Shown here: positions 23,128 through 35,482 of the stretch, piece by piece
Layout: the number at the start of each line of letters is the position of its first letter
Position numbering within the stretch: the stretch's first letter is position 1
Origin: Oehlia diaphana
Taxonomy: Eukaryota; Glomeromycota; Glomeromycetes; Glomerales; Glomeraceae
DNA length: 64,000 bases
Direction: 5' to 3'
Assembly (NCBI GenBank): GCA_003833135.1
Contig: QZLH01000235.1
Location: 59,477 to 123,476, forward strand
Translations under genes and position numbers: made by a program
The notes under the pieces: generated by a model
Told to the model about the DNA's origin: nothing
The model's database searches: none
Seen by the model: the letters and a program-made list of their open reading frames with translations, nothing else

Positions 23128-23726
23128 ATTGTCTTTTGATAAATCAAATTAACATTTTTTTTTATATTTTAAATTATTATCATTTATTATTTATTTATTT
23201 ATCATGGATTATTTAAACACTAATATTAGAGTAGTAAATGTTTTACAAAATTCTTAGTTTGTAATTTAAATAATTTTAATAAATTTATTCAAATTATTAA
23301 ATGTATAAAAACCGTATATTGATTTAGTATACTATTTAAATTATTCAAAATTTTTTGATGTTGTTCTATTATAATAATAAAAAAAAAGTTAACATTTCGA
23401 TGGTAATAGCTAAAGTTTAGATTCGAGTATTCAACAAAATTTTATTTTTACAAAGAAAAAAAAATCAATAAATATTAATAAACAATGCTTTGTTTAAGAT
23501 TGGACATAATATTACGGCAAGCGGCGAGAGTTTCATTTTTTTTTAAATTTTTTTTCTGATAATAACAATAGATTAGTATAATACATAAGACAGGTATTGT
23601 GTAAATAAAAATTTCTGATTTTTTTTTTAATAATGCCAATAGATCGCTATAGAGAATTTATTTTAAAATTTTTTTTTTTCTAATAATAGGTACAATACAT
23701 AAGACGGTATGGTATAAATAAAATTA
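23128..23726. other. AT-rich 3' flank
   Basis: No gene. There are two similar short stretches near 23540-23600 and 23625-23720 (TTCATTTTTTTTTAAAT..., ATACATAAGAC...GTATAAATAAA) that look like a local tandem duplication. Confidence 0.4.
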
Positions 23727-23945
23727 TGAAAAAGGTATTGGAACTTAATGATAGACAAAAGGCATTTGAACTATATCAAAAAGCAGCAAATTTATTTAGC
23801 CCAATACAATCTTGCTTTAATGTATGAATATAGAAAAGGCATTAAAAAGAATGTTAAATATAGCAAATTATTGGTATGAGAAATCTGCTAGGCAAGGATA
23901 TCAGTATGCTCAAAATAAATAAAATAAATTAAAAAGGGCTTTGGT
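23727..23945 (+). pseudogene. Sel1-repeat gene relic
   Basis: Reads RQKAFELYQKAAN and, after frame changes, AQYNLALMYEY-like and YWYEKSARQGYQYAQNK-like segments. These are the canonical Sel1-like repeat words seen intact in the gene at 53984-56518. Frameshifts and stops separate the pieces, and no kinase domain adjoins it. It is a decayed 3' end of a kinase-Sel1 gene. Confidence 0.7.
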
Positions 23946-24404
23946 GAAAGCTTATTGTTATTTATTATGTTTAATAAAACTTGGGTTCTTGTTTTTTCTG
24001 CAGTAATGACTATATTTGCATGGGTTAAAATATCTGATATGGTAATAGTATTTAGATCTTTAAAATTGATAAAATTGGTATTTATTTGTTTATTATTATT
24101 TTTTTTAATTATCATTAAATATTTTTTTTGTAATACAATAAAATTGAAAAAATTCTATAATTCATGTGGATTGCAGTATGAATTTATGATCTTTTTAAAA
24201 TTTGCTTTGAACTATTATATGCAAATTTGTGAATAATGCTTATTACTAAGGTTGCAGGGAAGGCACTCTTTGTCTTTGAACAGTTTCATTAAACATCATG
24301 TTTAAGAATGATTTTGTTCTCCAGAATACTTAATAAAAACGGAAAAGTGAATAATAGACTTGACAAATATTAACTATGATCACGTGATACAGAACCGCTT
24401 TGTC

Positions 24405-25060
24405 CCTTTATTGGTAAACTTTTTATATTAAAAGCAGTAATATAAATCAGTAATATTGAACAATGATGCTGAAATGTATAAAGTAATATAGTTACCGTCT
24501 TACCGGTAATACAATTAGTAATTCTACGCTGAATATCATACTACGTACATTACTACATTACGTGCATCGGTACATAATATCATATTATAATTATTATATT
24601 TCGAGTTTAGTATTTTGGCATATTATTTTATAATTATAAAAGTTCAATAAATGACTATCGTCTGATGTATGTAGAAATTAGAAATTAAAGCTCATTCTGA
24701 TTTGTAATTTAAAGTATAAATTTAATCACAATAATTTGATGTCATATCATTAAACAATATTGGATATTCGGTTTCATCAATGTTGTTTAGAAAATAAGTA
24801 GTTAAGGGAACAAATAAGAGTTTGCACGCACTAGTTCAGTGGCGATCGCTCTCTTGATGATTGGAATGTAATCTGCTATTGCACAATAACGGATTCGCAT
24901 AAAAAACATTTTCTACATATTATTAATCAAATTTAACTTATTTATATTATAAGCCTTTGTTGAAAACTATTACATCAATTTCGTATTATTAAATATTTCT
25001 TTCATCATAATGTCTACTGGATTCACAGAGTTAAACGTCACAAATGATCCAAGCTTTTTG
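24405..25060 (+). repeat. dispersed duplicated segment, copy 2
   Basis: Diverged, indel-rich copy of 14356-15170 in the same orientation, about 10 kb away. The short open frame at 23955-24236 lies just before it and is not convincing as a gene. Confidence 0.6.
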
Positions 25061-25666
25061 TTTTGTACTACATCACATTTTATATTTTGTTTTATTATAA
25101 TAAAAAATTTACCGATAACCAAAAAAAATTACAATAAAAATAATAACAATAAAAAAAAAAAGGTAACCAGATAACTCAATAATTGCAAAAGTCTAATTAA
25201 ACTTTTTTTCGTTAGCATTATCTATTTATAGCAAAAATAGGAATATACACATGAATTTGATAGCCAATCAAATTATTCTAATCTAAATCAGGCGCAGACA
25301 TATCATGCTACAAAGGAACTTTTTGTAGAAGATTGTTTTACATTTAAGCAATTTATTATGTAAATTTTACAATATCAGATATCAGATATGCATGCTAATA
25401 AAATTAATGGTTATTTAATACTAGAGGTCACCGTTATAACAAGATTATAAAGAATGACTATATGTTATGAAATTATAAAGAAAATATTAATACGAAATTG
25501 CTATGAACTAATAATGAAAGTCGTTGATAACAGCAAACGATAATAACAATCAACAAATATCTGCGTGATTTCTTAATAAATTTATGTTCGAAATTTTCCT
25601 TCACAATTGTTTGTTTACAATATGATTGGTTATATTTAGAATAATATAAATTATATTATTTAAATA

Positions 25667-25802
25667 CCGTACGGTTCCGAAATTAAGCAACCCCCGAAAA
25701 TAAGTAACCCTGGCCCGCATTAAGCCGATTTTGGCCGGAATTATGAGGACTTTGGCCAGAATTAAGTGCAAAAAATGGTTGCGTAATTTCGGAACCGTAC
25801 GG
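25667..25802. mobile_element. 136-bp MITE, TA target site, 26-bp TIRs
   Basis: The left end CCGTACGGTTCCGAAATTAA matches the right end on the opposite strand with a single mismatch over about 26 bp, and each end is flanked by TA (25665-25666 and 25803-25804). The interior contains GGCCCGCATTAA, TTTTGGCCGGAATTA and TTTGGCCAGAATTAAG. A TA duplication with precise TIRs suggests a Tc1/mariner- or pogo-type origin. Close identity of the two ends implies a relatively recent insertion. Confidence 0.9.
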
Positions 25803-25804
25803 TA

Positions 25805-26030
25805 TATTAAGAATAATTAATGATTGATTTTATCTATAAATTTATTAAAATTGTAAAATTTAATAATAACTTTTCCAATAAATTTTAAAAGTTCTAAATG
25901 AAATTCTCCATCAAAAAAAAATATTCCACCGAAAATCTTCAATCAAGAAACATATTTTCCCTCCTGTGCCACTTTCGTTGCAAGTTAAGTTGAACTTATT
26001 GACACCATTATAACATATTTTTTAGAAAAA
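25805..26030. other. AT-rich gene-free DNA
   Basis: No supported feature. Confidence 0.35.
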
Positions 26031-26032
26031 AC

Positions 26033-26630
26033 ATATCGGCTGATTGGAAAAATCAAGCCAATTAATATTTAAGCTCAGTTGATGGGTTCATTATATAACT
26101 GATGGGTTAATTAGCATATAAAATTATGGGGGTCACCTGACCCATTTGATCTGAAATAAATTCTTTAAAAAACGCAAAGTTCAGTGTTTAAATTAAAAAA
26201 CATTGTTTTTCTTTACTTATTTTAATTAATAATTAAAAACGTCAAAATTGATGTTTTTAATTAAAAGAAAAAATACTTTTTTATTTATCTCAATTAAAAA
26301 TGTCAAATTAGACGTTTTAAATTAAAAAAACAATTTTTCTAAATAAAAAATGTCAATTTTGACATTTTTCCATTACTCTTAGCATCTTTCTCCTTGATCA
26401 TTGTAGTTTACTTATCTTTTTATTTATTGTTATTGTTTCTTTTATTTGTATCACTTCATTAAAAATACAGTGATTTTTTTCTTTAAAATCGTAAATGTGT
26501 GACTTAAATCTTAATATTTGCAAATAAAATTTCATTAGATAAGATTATTTTGAATAAATATGCAAAAAAATTTTTTTTTAGCCGATCAAAAAATTAGCTG
26601 TTAAAAAAATCAGCTGTCAGCCGATCTTGT
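26033..26630. mobile_element. possible TIR element ending in ATCGGCTGA
   Basis: The left edge ATCGGCTGATTGGAAAAAT and the right edge TCAGCCGAT (preceded by AAAAATCAGCTG) form an imperfect inverted pair about 600 bp apart. Inside are three AATTAAAAACGTCAAA-type words (26160-26365). No transposase and no clear target duplication were found. Confidence 0.4.
26372..26630 (+). repeat. dispersed repeat, copy 2
   Basis: Second copy of the block at 10562-10830, same orientation, about 15.8 kb away. It forms the right part of the putative element 26033-26630. Confidence 0.75.
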
Positions 26631-26639
26631 ACATCATGT

Positions 26640-27420
26640 GACATATTTGAAAAAAAACCTCAGGCGACAATCACCCAGGTGATGTTTAGCAATTCCCTTA
26701 AATTTTTACTATTTTACTATTTTAACTTATAATAAACCGAAATCTGCCATTTATCTATACTTAATTTATTCATTTTAAATAGAAAACATCATTTGTTTAT
26801 TCATTTTATTTAAGAAAAAGCTAGATTTAAAAAATTTATTTTAACGAAACTTATTTATAAAAGAGAGATCAACAATTTGCATATTTATAAATCATTTTTT
26901 TTTTTTTTACAGTAACTTTCACTTAAAAGATCTTTTAAAAGCATGCCAAGCTCTCCCATCTCTTGTGTAGATCAAAATCAAAAAAGAGTATACGTTGCGA
27001 TGATCATTTACCATGGTCACTTTAATTTAAAAAAAATTGTAATACAGTATTTTAAAGAGTACAACAGATTACCAAACAGGAAAAAGTTATTGTCTGTTTT
27101 TACTCGACGATAAAGTATAACTAAACTGTAAAATTAAAAGATTTAATTTGGTGATATTTAGACGATAAAAAAAATATCAATTATTTAGCTATTTGTTGTA
27201 GTACATCACCTGATAACTTTGTTTATATAACACAGAGACAAAAACGTTAATATAGGGTAACGTGACGAGAACGAATCAGATCTTAACATATTCGTATTTA
27301 TTTATTTATCTACTCGGACTTTTTTCATTTCTGTTTTTCCTTTTTCTCTGATAGAATTCGTTGAACTATTTTTCGTTTCTTGCTTTTTTTTTCCTTTGAT
27401 AGAATTCTCTGGACTCTTTT
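26640..27420. other. AT-rich DNA upstream of Hsp70-like gene
   Basis: A short segment near 26905-26965 (AACTTTCACTTAAAAGATC...GCCAAGCTC) matches the flank of the 410-bp repeats at 4171 and 8641. Otherwise nothing supportable. Confidence 0.35.
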
Positions 27421-27427
27421 TCCATAA

Positions 27428-29254
27428 ATGGATGATGTTTGTGTCGTAGTATCCATTGGTACAGTAATTATCTAAATTCATTTTTTAAATACTACTATTA
27501 TTTAGAAAATCATTGCTAAAAAAATTCATTTATTCAAACCAAAAGATTTTGGAACAACATATTCTGTAAGTTATTTTATTTAATCTTCTTATTTTAAACT
27601 ATTGAATTTTCATTAAATCATCGCAAAATTTTTAGGGATTTGCATATGCACATAGATTAAATACTGAAATTATTACGAATGATACTTGGCCCGACAAAAT
27701 CGGTCCATTAAGAACAAATACAACATTACGGTATGATAAAAAATTTCAATTTGTCGAAGAATGGGGTTTTGAAAAACCAAAAAAAAGTGGAAGAAAGTCA
27801 AAAAATCAGTTTGTGGTTGAGTGTTTTAAATTACATTTATATAATATTCCTGATAATGAGAAACCTTTTCTGCCTAAAGGCATAAATTATAAGAAAGCCA
27901 TCACTGATTACTTGAAATGTATGGGAAAAGTAAGCATTTTTGTATTTATTTAAGTATGATCTTTTTTGTTATTGAAATTTTTTTTTTCATTTTTATTGGA
28001 TTTCTTTACTTTATAAAAAGTTAATCAAGGAGACAATAGCAACTGGATGGCCGCATATAAGATTCATGGAACAAGTTTTGATCATATTAACAGTTCCCGC
28101 AGAATTCTCCGATCAAGCGAAGGCAATAATGAGGGAATGTATTTATGAAGCGGGTTTAATTAACGTAAAAAGTTCTGAAAAATTACAATTTATTACTGAA
28201 CGTGAGTTTATATTTCAATGTTTTACGTCTCATATCCGATTTTAATTTATAAATTATCAATAAACTTTTTCATTTTGGTTTTAATAGCTGAGGCAGCTGG
28301 TAAGTAATATCAAGTTCAACTACAAATTATTATTTGGAATTTGTCTAACGTTTATCTTTCAAAAAAAAAAAAAAGCTGTATATTGCATGAATGTGCTAAA
28401 GGAGCACATTTTAGGTATCGTGGGAAGTATGTATATTTAATTTTTCTAATGCTTATTTCAGAGTATGAAATAATTACTAATAAATTTGATAAATTTTGAT
28501 TTAGCCAACTTCTTAATTGTTGATTGCGGAAATAGCACAGTGGATTTAGCCACATGGCAGTTAATGGAAAATGATAAATTGAGAGAAAAAACAATTAGAG
28601 CAAGTGGATTTTGTGGAGGAGTTTATGTTGACGAAGGATTTCTTGCTTTTATTGCAAGGAAAATAGGACCTACGGTTTTGACATTGCTTCACGAAAATCA
28701 TTACGATAAACTACAATATGTGGTTCAGGAATTTTTAAAAAATGTAAAGAAGGTGTTTACAGGGAATAAGGAAGAGTATATATCTTTCGAATTGGATTTA
28801 GATGATGTTTGTCCAATTATAAAACAATATGTCACGGGTGATAGATTAGAACAATTGGAAGAAGATAAATGGATCATAGAACTTAAATTTGAAGATGTTA
28901 AAAGAATGTTTGATCCTGTAATTAACAAGATTATTAAATTAATATATGAACAACTTAATAATAGTGGTCCCATTTCTGCTATGTTCTTGATCGGAGGTTT
29001 TAGTGAATCTAAGTATTTACAAAAAAGAATTAGAGAAGAATTTTCGAGTAAAGTCAAGAACATTAATATTTCCGTACCATCCCAACCAGCGGCTGCCATT
29101 CTCAGAGGAGGTAATCGTATATTGACATTGTAATTTTTGTTTATTGATAAAATCTAAATAAATTTATTACAAAATTAAAGCGGTTGAATATGGTCTTGAT
29201 ATGAAGAAAATTAAAATCAGAAGGTTCTTACTAAGGGTAGGGTCTTTTTGTTGA
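27428..29254 (+). CDS. Hsp70-like ATPase-domain protein (ends doubtful)
   Basis: Exons recognised: an upstream exon ending 27565 with DFGTTYS, then 27636-27929, 28021-28201, 28288-28299 (only 12 bp), 28376-28426, 28505-29110 and 29181-29254. Internal phases all agree. Motifs follow the actin/Hsp70 fold: DFGTTYSGFAYA (phosphate 1), LTVPAEFSDQAKAIMRECI, LIVDCGNSTVDLATW (phosphate 2) and FLIGGFSESKYLQKRI (adenosine). The 5' end is damaged or unresolved: an ATG at 27428 gives MDDVCVVVSIGT, but the link to DFGTTYS contains stops. The 3' end stops shortly after AVEYGLDMKKIKIR with a changed frame, where related proteins continue. The substrate-binding half is therefore missing. It is either a divergent, ATPase-only gene or a young pseudogene. 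Confidence 0.62.
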
Positions 29255-29448
29255 TATTTAGTTGATGATCGTGTAACCCGTTTAAATAATTATTTTTTTA
29301 TAAAAATTTATCATTTCGATAAAGATAATTATTAATTTAAATAAAATATTTATAATTTTATTTTACAAACCTTTTGTTCATTATTATTTTATATACAAAT
29401 TCCAATTTTTTGCTAAAATCAAATCTTCGCCATTTTCATTAACTCCTT

Positions 29449-30590
29449 CTATTCTACATATAAAGTCAATATTGAGGAATCTGAACGTAGTTCAATAAAT
29501 TGGTATATAATTTCTTCAGTAATTAACCAATCAAGCAGGTACTGTACATACCAACTTTGTGGCCGTAACCTAGTTTGAATACGAGCTTCTGAATATAAAG
29601 ATAATTTATTCAGATTTTTTTTTTGGTTGACATTGTTATTTTTGTTATTATAGAAAAAATCAATTATGTCTTATCGTGTAATATAATGCATGTTATGTTT
29701 TTATTACAGCATATCAGAACCCCAAAATAATTATTCGTATCATTCGCACAGCTTTCAGGCTGTGCGTCATATATTGACGGTGTATCCTTTTCTCGGCGCA
29801 AACAATTATCACAAATCATACATTGTAAAATTGGAGGATCGTATAACCATTGGAACGATTGGTATGTAAGTTACTGACGGCATTCATAAATGGAATCTGC
29901 ATACAATGCCATTAACATAATTTTTCTCTTTTTTATATTTAGGGTCACGTTGTGACGTTGGTATCTTATAAATGATACATTTTCTCATAATTTGACAAAC
30001 CAATATTTTTTAGTATTGGATTTACTTACTTTTCCTGTCTTCCACCAATAATTGCTAATAAAGTACGAATGTCTCCACTTGAATAGAACATTATGGCTTT
30101 TGATCCTTGGGCTAAACAACCAACACGCCCAATTTCTTGTACATATTATTGTTCATTTAATAAAGGTAAAGTGGTATGTATTATTAAAGTAACATCGCAT
30201 TTATTCCCATTCCAAATGCAGATGTTGCTGACATTATTTTAATTATTCCATTTTTCCACGCATTAGACATCTTTCCATGATACATAGCTACAATAGAAGG
30301 GACAAATACTTTTCGCAATTCATCAGTAATATCAATACAATGTTGAATGGTAGCGGAAAATATAATTACTCGTTCTCCTCTTTCATGATTATCTAAAAGA
30401 TTAAACACTTGCCTGGTAAAGTTTTTTTTCCTTATTGGTTTTGGTTGAACTTCCAATGCAATATACTGATGATGAATTATAGGACTTCTAATAACTTTCA
30501 TGTTTGGTCTTTCTAAGACTTTCCTAATTTTAACTGCATCTTGGTGAACATGTAGCTGTTAATGCAAATAAAGGAATAGGGGGAAAATCT
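29449..30590 (-). pseudogene. RecQ-type DNA helicase relic
   Basis: In minus-strand order: PPIPLFALTATC (helicase motif III); a frameshift; KVLERPNMKVIRSP; RGERVIIFSATIQHC and VAMYHGKM (second RecA-like domain); IMSATSAFGMGINA (motif V-like); then VQEIGRVGCLAQGSKAIMFY (motif VI, arginine present but the following residues altered); CMICDNCLRREKD (zinc-binding cysteines of the RecQ C-terminal domain); and a final stretch ending near 29449. Frame changes near 30540, 30180 and 29880, plus in-frame stops, interrupt it, and the first RecA-like domain with Walker A is absent. It is a 5'-truncated, disabled copy. Confidence 0.72.
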
Positions 30591-30599
30591 TGTTATTAA

Positions 30600-31150
30600 C
30601 AAAAATAGATATTTTTTTTTTTTTTTTTTAGTATAATGATTATTTAATCAACAAATGATAAAGTTTCAAGAAAAATTCATACAAATTATATTAGGAAAAA
30701 TAAATTCATTTTTTTTATTTTTTTTTTTTAAAAAAAAAAAAATAAAATTACTTTCAATAAATATATTTTTTGATTTTTTTGTACAATAAATACAATAAAT
30801 TATTTTTATTTAATTAACATATAATTTTGGCGGTTATTTTAAAAAAAAATTGAAGTTAAAATATGTCACTTGATTTATTAATTTTGTTTTTTTTTTTTAC
30901 TTTACCATACAAAATTATTTTTTTTTATTTTTTATACAATAACTGATAATTAAAATTGTTATTAAATATTTAATATAGAATAACAACTATTATAAAATTA
31001 ACCAATTAAAATTTAGGACTTTTACGATAATAAATTCTACGTGAACAAAATTTCAATAACTAGCTTTAAGGAATACTTTGGTCACATTTTTTCATTACGT
31101 TCTATATTTTATCTTGCCAAAGATATCAATCTAATTTCTCGGAACTGACA
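30600..31150. other. A/T homopolymer-rich gene-free DNA
   Basis: Contains several runs of ten or more T or A (30605-30630, 30705-30745, 30885-30900). No gene is seen. Confidence 0.45.
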
Positions 31151-31158
31151 AAAATTAA

Positions 31159-31374
31159 AATATTATTCCTGATGTTGACGTTGTTACCGCTGGTAAAATT
31201 GTTGAAAAACGGCCATACCGTAATTTAGATGATTTCTTAACCAAACATAATAAGCGTATCAAGCGTAAAAAGCTTGATGAAGCTAATATAAAGTTTGAAT
31301 CTTTCCTTTTGATATATAAAAGTGATAGAGGTATTCACAAATATGTTTTAAAAGAACTAAGAATAGAAGCGTAA
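31159..31374 (+). pseudogene. open coding fragment, family unknown
   Basis: A 71-codon open stretch without an initiating ATG ends at TAA (31372-31374). It includes PDVDVVTAGKIVEKRPYRNL and a lysine-rich segment (HNKRIKRKKLDE). Composition and continuity suggest former coding sequence. I recognise no family, and there is no clear splice acceptor or neighbouring exon. Confidence 0.35.
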
Positions 31375-31553
31375 TTCTGTAATACATTTCCAACCACTTT
31401 ATGCTTTAATAAACTTGGGATCAATATTGTTAAAATCAGAAGTTCAAAAAAACTTTTTTTTCTGACGCATTTTTTAAATTTCATAACTTACAATCGAATA
31501 TAAAAAATTTTATAAATTTTATATATTCAACGCATATTTCATCTTTCGAAATT

Positions 31554-33445
31554 TCACTTAACTCTCCTCTTTTCGATAATAATTCCACTAGGACTTGGGT
31601 ATGCAGTTGGACCGTACATCTTTCTTCCTTCAATTTTACCACTCTCCGTACAAATATTATATTTTAAGATAATGTTATGCATAAAAAATTTGATTTCGTT
31701 TATAGCAAAATGTCTTCCAGGGCATCTAAATAATTTAATAATATACAGTAATTTAAATTAATTTTAACATATTTGCAAAAAAGTAAATTAAATATTATTT
31801 TATAAACTTACGCGTGTTTACCACCTCCAAATAGTATAAAATTTTTACTAATTTTTGACGCAGGAACATTTTTATCTACATGTCTAAATGGTTCAAATGA
31901 TTTCGGATTTGGACCTTGTAATAATTCATCTTGATAAATATCATCAACATAAATCTTAACTGTATGATCTTTTGGTAATTGTAATCCATTAGAGAAAGTG
32001 TAATCTTTTAATACAGAATGATCAAGTGCTAGTATATGACCAGTTAATCTTAAAGTTTCTCTAATAAAACTATCTAATTTCTTCATATTATCAAGAGTTT
32101 CAAATGGAAGCAAACCATTCTCATCAGCTTCTTTATGTACTTCCAATTGTTCTTCATATAATTCTTGTATATATTGAAGACGAGAAGCTAAATCCATTAA
32201 AGCATTTGCACAAACGTTTGATGTCGTATGAATTGAAGCGAAAAGAAATGCAAGTATTTTATCAGCTAATGATGGATAATTAACATGATTATTAAGATCA
32301 ATATTTTCTTGTTCTATAATATCTTGAAGTAAATCATCGGGACGCTTCCAAGAATCACCATATTTTGCTTTCCCTTGCAAACGGTTACAAACTTGATTTT
32401 TAATATATTTAATTAATATATTTCTATGTTTAATTGCTGGATTATAAAATCCTGAATTCACGAGAATGCGGTTGAGGAGTCCTGGATAATAAAAATTAAG
32501 TAATGGTGGAATTTTTTGAAATTTCAATAAATCACTTATAAATCCTGCAAATGTTGTTATAACTTCATCATGTTTCGATTCCTCCTATAAAAAAAAAAAG
32601 TAAATTTTGAAAGGAAATAAATATTTAATAAAAAAATTTTTTTAAAATTAATAAAATATATATAAGTATTGGACGCATATATACTTACTTCACCAATAAA
32701 AATATTTGAAACAGGAGTAGAAATAATTTTAGTCATTAAAAGATGCATATTATTAAAAACTTTTGGACTATCCTGAACATTTGTATCAATATATTTTTGA
32801 GTGGCAGAATGAAGACATTTTTGCATTCGCTCAGAATAAAAGTTTAATTTACAAAGAATATGATCTTTAAGCAATTTTGGACCATTTATTATACCCGCAT
32901 GTTTAAGTAATAAGTCAAGCGGAATTGTTTCGATAAATGCTTTCCCAAAACTAAACGCATCGTCTCTTGATAATACCTCTTGCGAATATTCTTTTCCTAT
33001 TAAAGTACATATAATATTTTATTGGACATAAACATTATTTATATACAGTATATATATTAAAATGTATTACCGACGATTGTTCTCACTTCACCCCATACAT
33101 ATATACTAAAGATTTCACCATACTAATTAATACGAAAATTAAAATTGTTAATAGATTTGACGCAAAAAAAAAGAAACCAAAAAAAATTTTTTTTATTATT
33201 TTATTAACCTCATTTTTGCATTGTTTGATGAATTCTTCGGAATTAAACATATAACTATAAGTATGACCGATAATTGGAATTTTATAACGAACAAGAGGTG
33301 GCATATTCTAAAAAAATAATGAATAAAATAAAATATAAAAAAAGGATTAATAAGATAATTAGCTTACGAGTTTTGGTTTGCGAAAACGCTTTAAAATATA
33401 AAATGATACCAATAGAATGGATCCTAGAATGATCATTTGATACAT
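31554..33445 (-). CDS. cytochrome P450 monooxygenase
   Basis: Six exons with matching phases (33368-33445, 33209-33307, 33071-33122, 32689-32996, 31812-32584 and 31554-31725) give 493 residues, the normal P450 length. The N-terminus (MYQMIILGSILLVSFYILKR) is a membrane anchor followed by a basic stop-transfer and a proline-containing linker (KPKL, MPPLVRYKIP), so the enzyme should sit on the ER facing the cytosol. The I helix reads FLFASIHTTS (about 294-301), a variant of AGxxTT with the proton-relay threonines kept. The ExxR of the K helix is RETLR (E355, R358). The haem loop is FGGGKHACPGRHF with Cys438 as axial ligand. No stop or frameshift is seen. It needs a P450 reductase encoded elsewhere; the substrate cannot be read from sequence. 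It is the best-preserved gene in this part of the window. Confidence 0.93.
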
Positions 33446-33454
33446 AGTTTTTTG

Positions 33455-35480
33455 ATATGGAGAAATAAAAGTAAGTAAAATGAAATATAGAAAATTCTAA
33501 TTTAATATAGATAGACTTTTTAAGGGAGTCGATAATTTTTTGCGGGAAATAAATACGCTTTTTTACATCTACAGTACTTTTGAACTTACCAAAGTATTGT
33601 TTAACAGATGATTGTCACAATCAGTTCAAGCCACAAGATCAAACCTAAAATGGTAAATCAATTAATAAGCTTATCATTATGTCTTTTTCTCCGCAGTATT
33701 ATATTATGTGAATGAATGTAATTCTAGTAAACACTATTGTAGTTTTAAATTAATTAAGGCAAAAAAATATATAATTACAATTGAAAAAAAGAAATTGTTT
33801 ATTACAAAATTTCATTTTTAAGGTAACACAAATTTCTTGGCGGAATTATATTACGTTAATTATTATTTTATTGATTTTTTTTTTTGTTTGATCTTTATGA
33901 AAAAAACGTACCGTATAGTACTATTTTAACATTTTTTATTTTTATTTAATAAAAAAATCTTTTTTTATTTAATATAAATAAAATGATGAGAAAATTTTTG
34001 CAAATATTTTTTCATTTGAAAACTTATCAACAAAATCCCAAAACAATTACTAATAAATTTATTATATAGTACTTAACTTTTTAGATAATCAAAATAATTT
34101 TTATTGGTAAAATTAAGTGTATAATTTTGGCTGGAATTTATGGATTTTACCTGAATTATGCTACCAGTTTTTAAATTCGAAAAATTATTTTTTTTTAGCA
34201 GTTGTTCACAATAAATGTATACCAATAACTATAGATTAAGCATAATAAAGGACAAAAATGTATCACAATAAATATAAATTAAGCATAATAAAGGACAAAA
34301 ATTACAAATTAAAATTATAAGAGATTATAATGATAATAAGTTTGATTTCCATTGTCGTGGACTCGTGGTCATCAAAATTTCTGCGCCACTACCATTATGG
34401 TTAGTTCCAGATATCTGAAAAAATAAAATTATCCGGGCTCATTTGGTTGAACCTGGTAATGGATTGAAACACTAAAGATTTCAACTTCGTATTAAATAAT
34501 TAATTTTTCTTAGAAATTTTAAAAATCTGTATATATGTAAATATTTGTATTTCAAATTCATTTTCATATTTTATTTCGAGTTTAAATTTAAAGTCATATT
34601 TTCTTTGATATTGTTACCGGCTATAACGGTAATTAAGAGTTGGATAACTAGCGATTGTTATTGTTTTTACGAAATTAATTAATGAAAAAAATATAGAAAA
34701 ATAAAAAATTTTGCAGTAAAATTGATAATTAATTCAAAAGTATTTACTGTATTTACTACGTAAATTACAAAATCGAGTATCCAGCATGCAGAGTGGCAAC
34801 CTGTTTCCTCACATAGTTATTAGCTTATTCATTAATTTATTTTTATCTTTAAATATCATTTAAATACATACTATCATTTATGATTTTAGTGTATGATAAT
34901 CTATTTCATCAGGAATAATCATATTCAGTGCAAAAAGTGTTTTATAGCAGATTTCGTTATTATCATGAATTGGTTCACATTAGAGAAAAGCTATGTACAT
35001 TCACGTGTACAGGTTTGGTATATAATTAGTTTTATCCATAGCTACATACAGTATGCATTTTTTTATGTAGTAAACGTAAATAAATAATATGATGTTAAAA
35101 TTATAGCAACTAGTGAGAATTTTAAGATTTACAATTTAGACATACTGACTGTAATTATAATCTTTATTCAACAAATATTATTATAATAATAAATAAATTT
35201 TCTATAAAAAAAGAAAAATAAATAATAACTTAATAAAAGCAGAACATGATCACAAAAGTTTCTATTCATAAGATTCTGTGTTAACATTGTTACTAATTTT
35301 AATATACATTCCTTTTTTTAAAAATAAATAAATAAAACAAAATAAAATAAAAAAAATGACAAAAAATTTATTAGTAATATCTTCAGTTGCATTTTATTTC
35401 CTTGGATTTATTGGACTTACTACATAATGAATTGATCAAAACAATTATTAAAAGCAATAATAGAAAACATTTAATTGTAC
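33455..35480. other. AT-rich gene-free DNA
   Basis: About 2 kb without a supported gene. It holds one tandem duplication (34207-34303) and a degraded GGCTGGAATT/ACCTGAATTA pair at about 34128-34165. Confidence 0.45.
34207..34303. repeat. two-copy tandem repeat, ~57 bp
   Basis: CACAATAAATRTA...ATTAAGCATAATAAAGGACA occurs twice in tandem, the second copy being shorter in the middle. Confidence 0.7.
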
Positions 35481-35482
35481 CT

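Noticed and set aside
28725..29099. 124-codon minus-strand frame
   Set aside because: It is antisense to the well-supported Hsp70-like exon 28505-29110.
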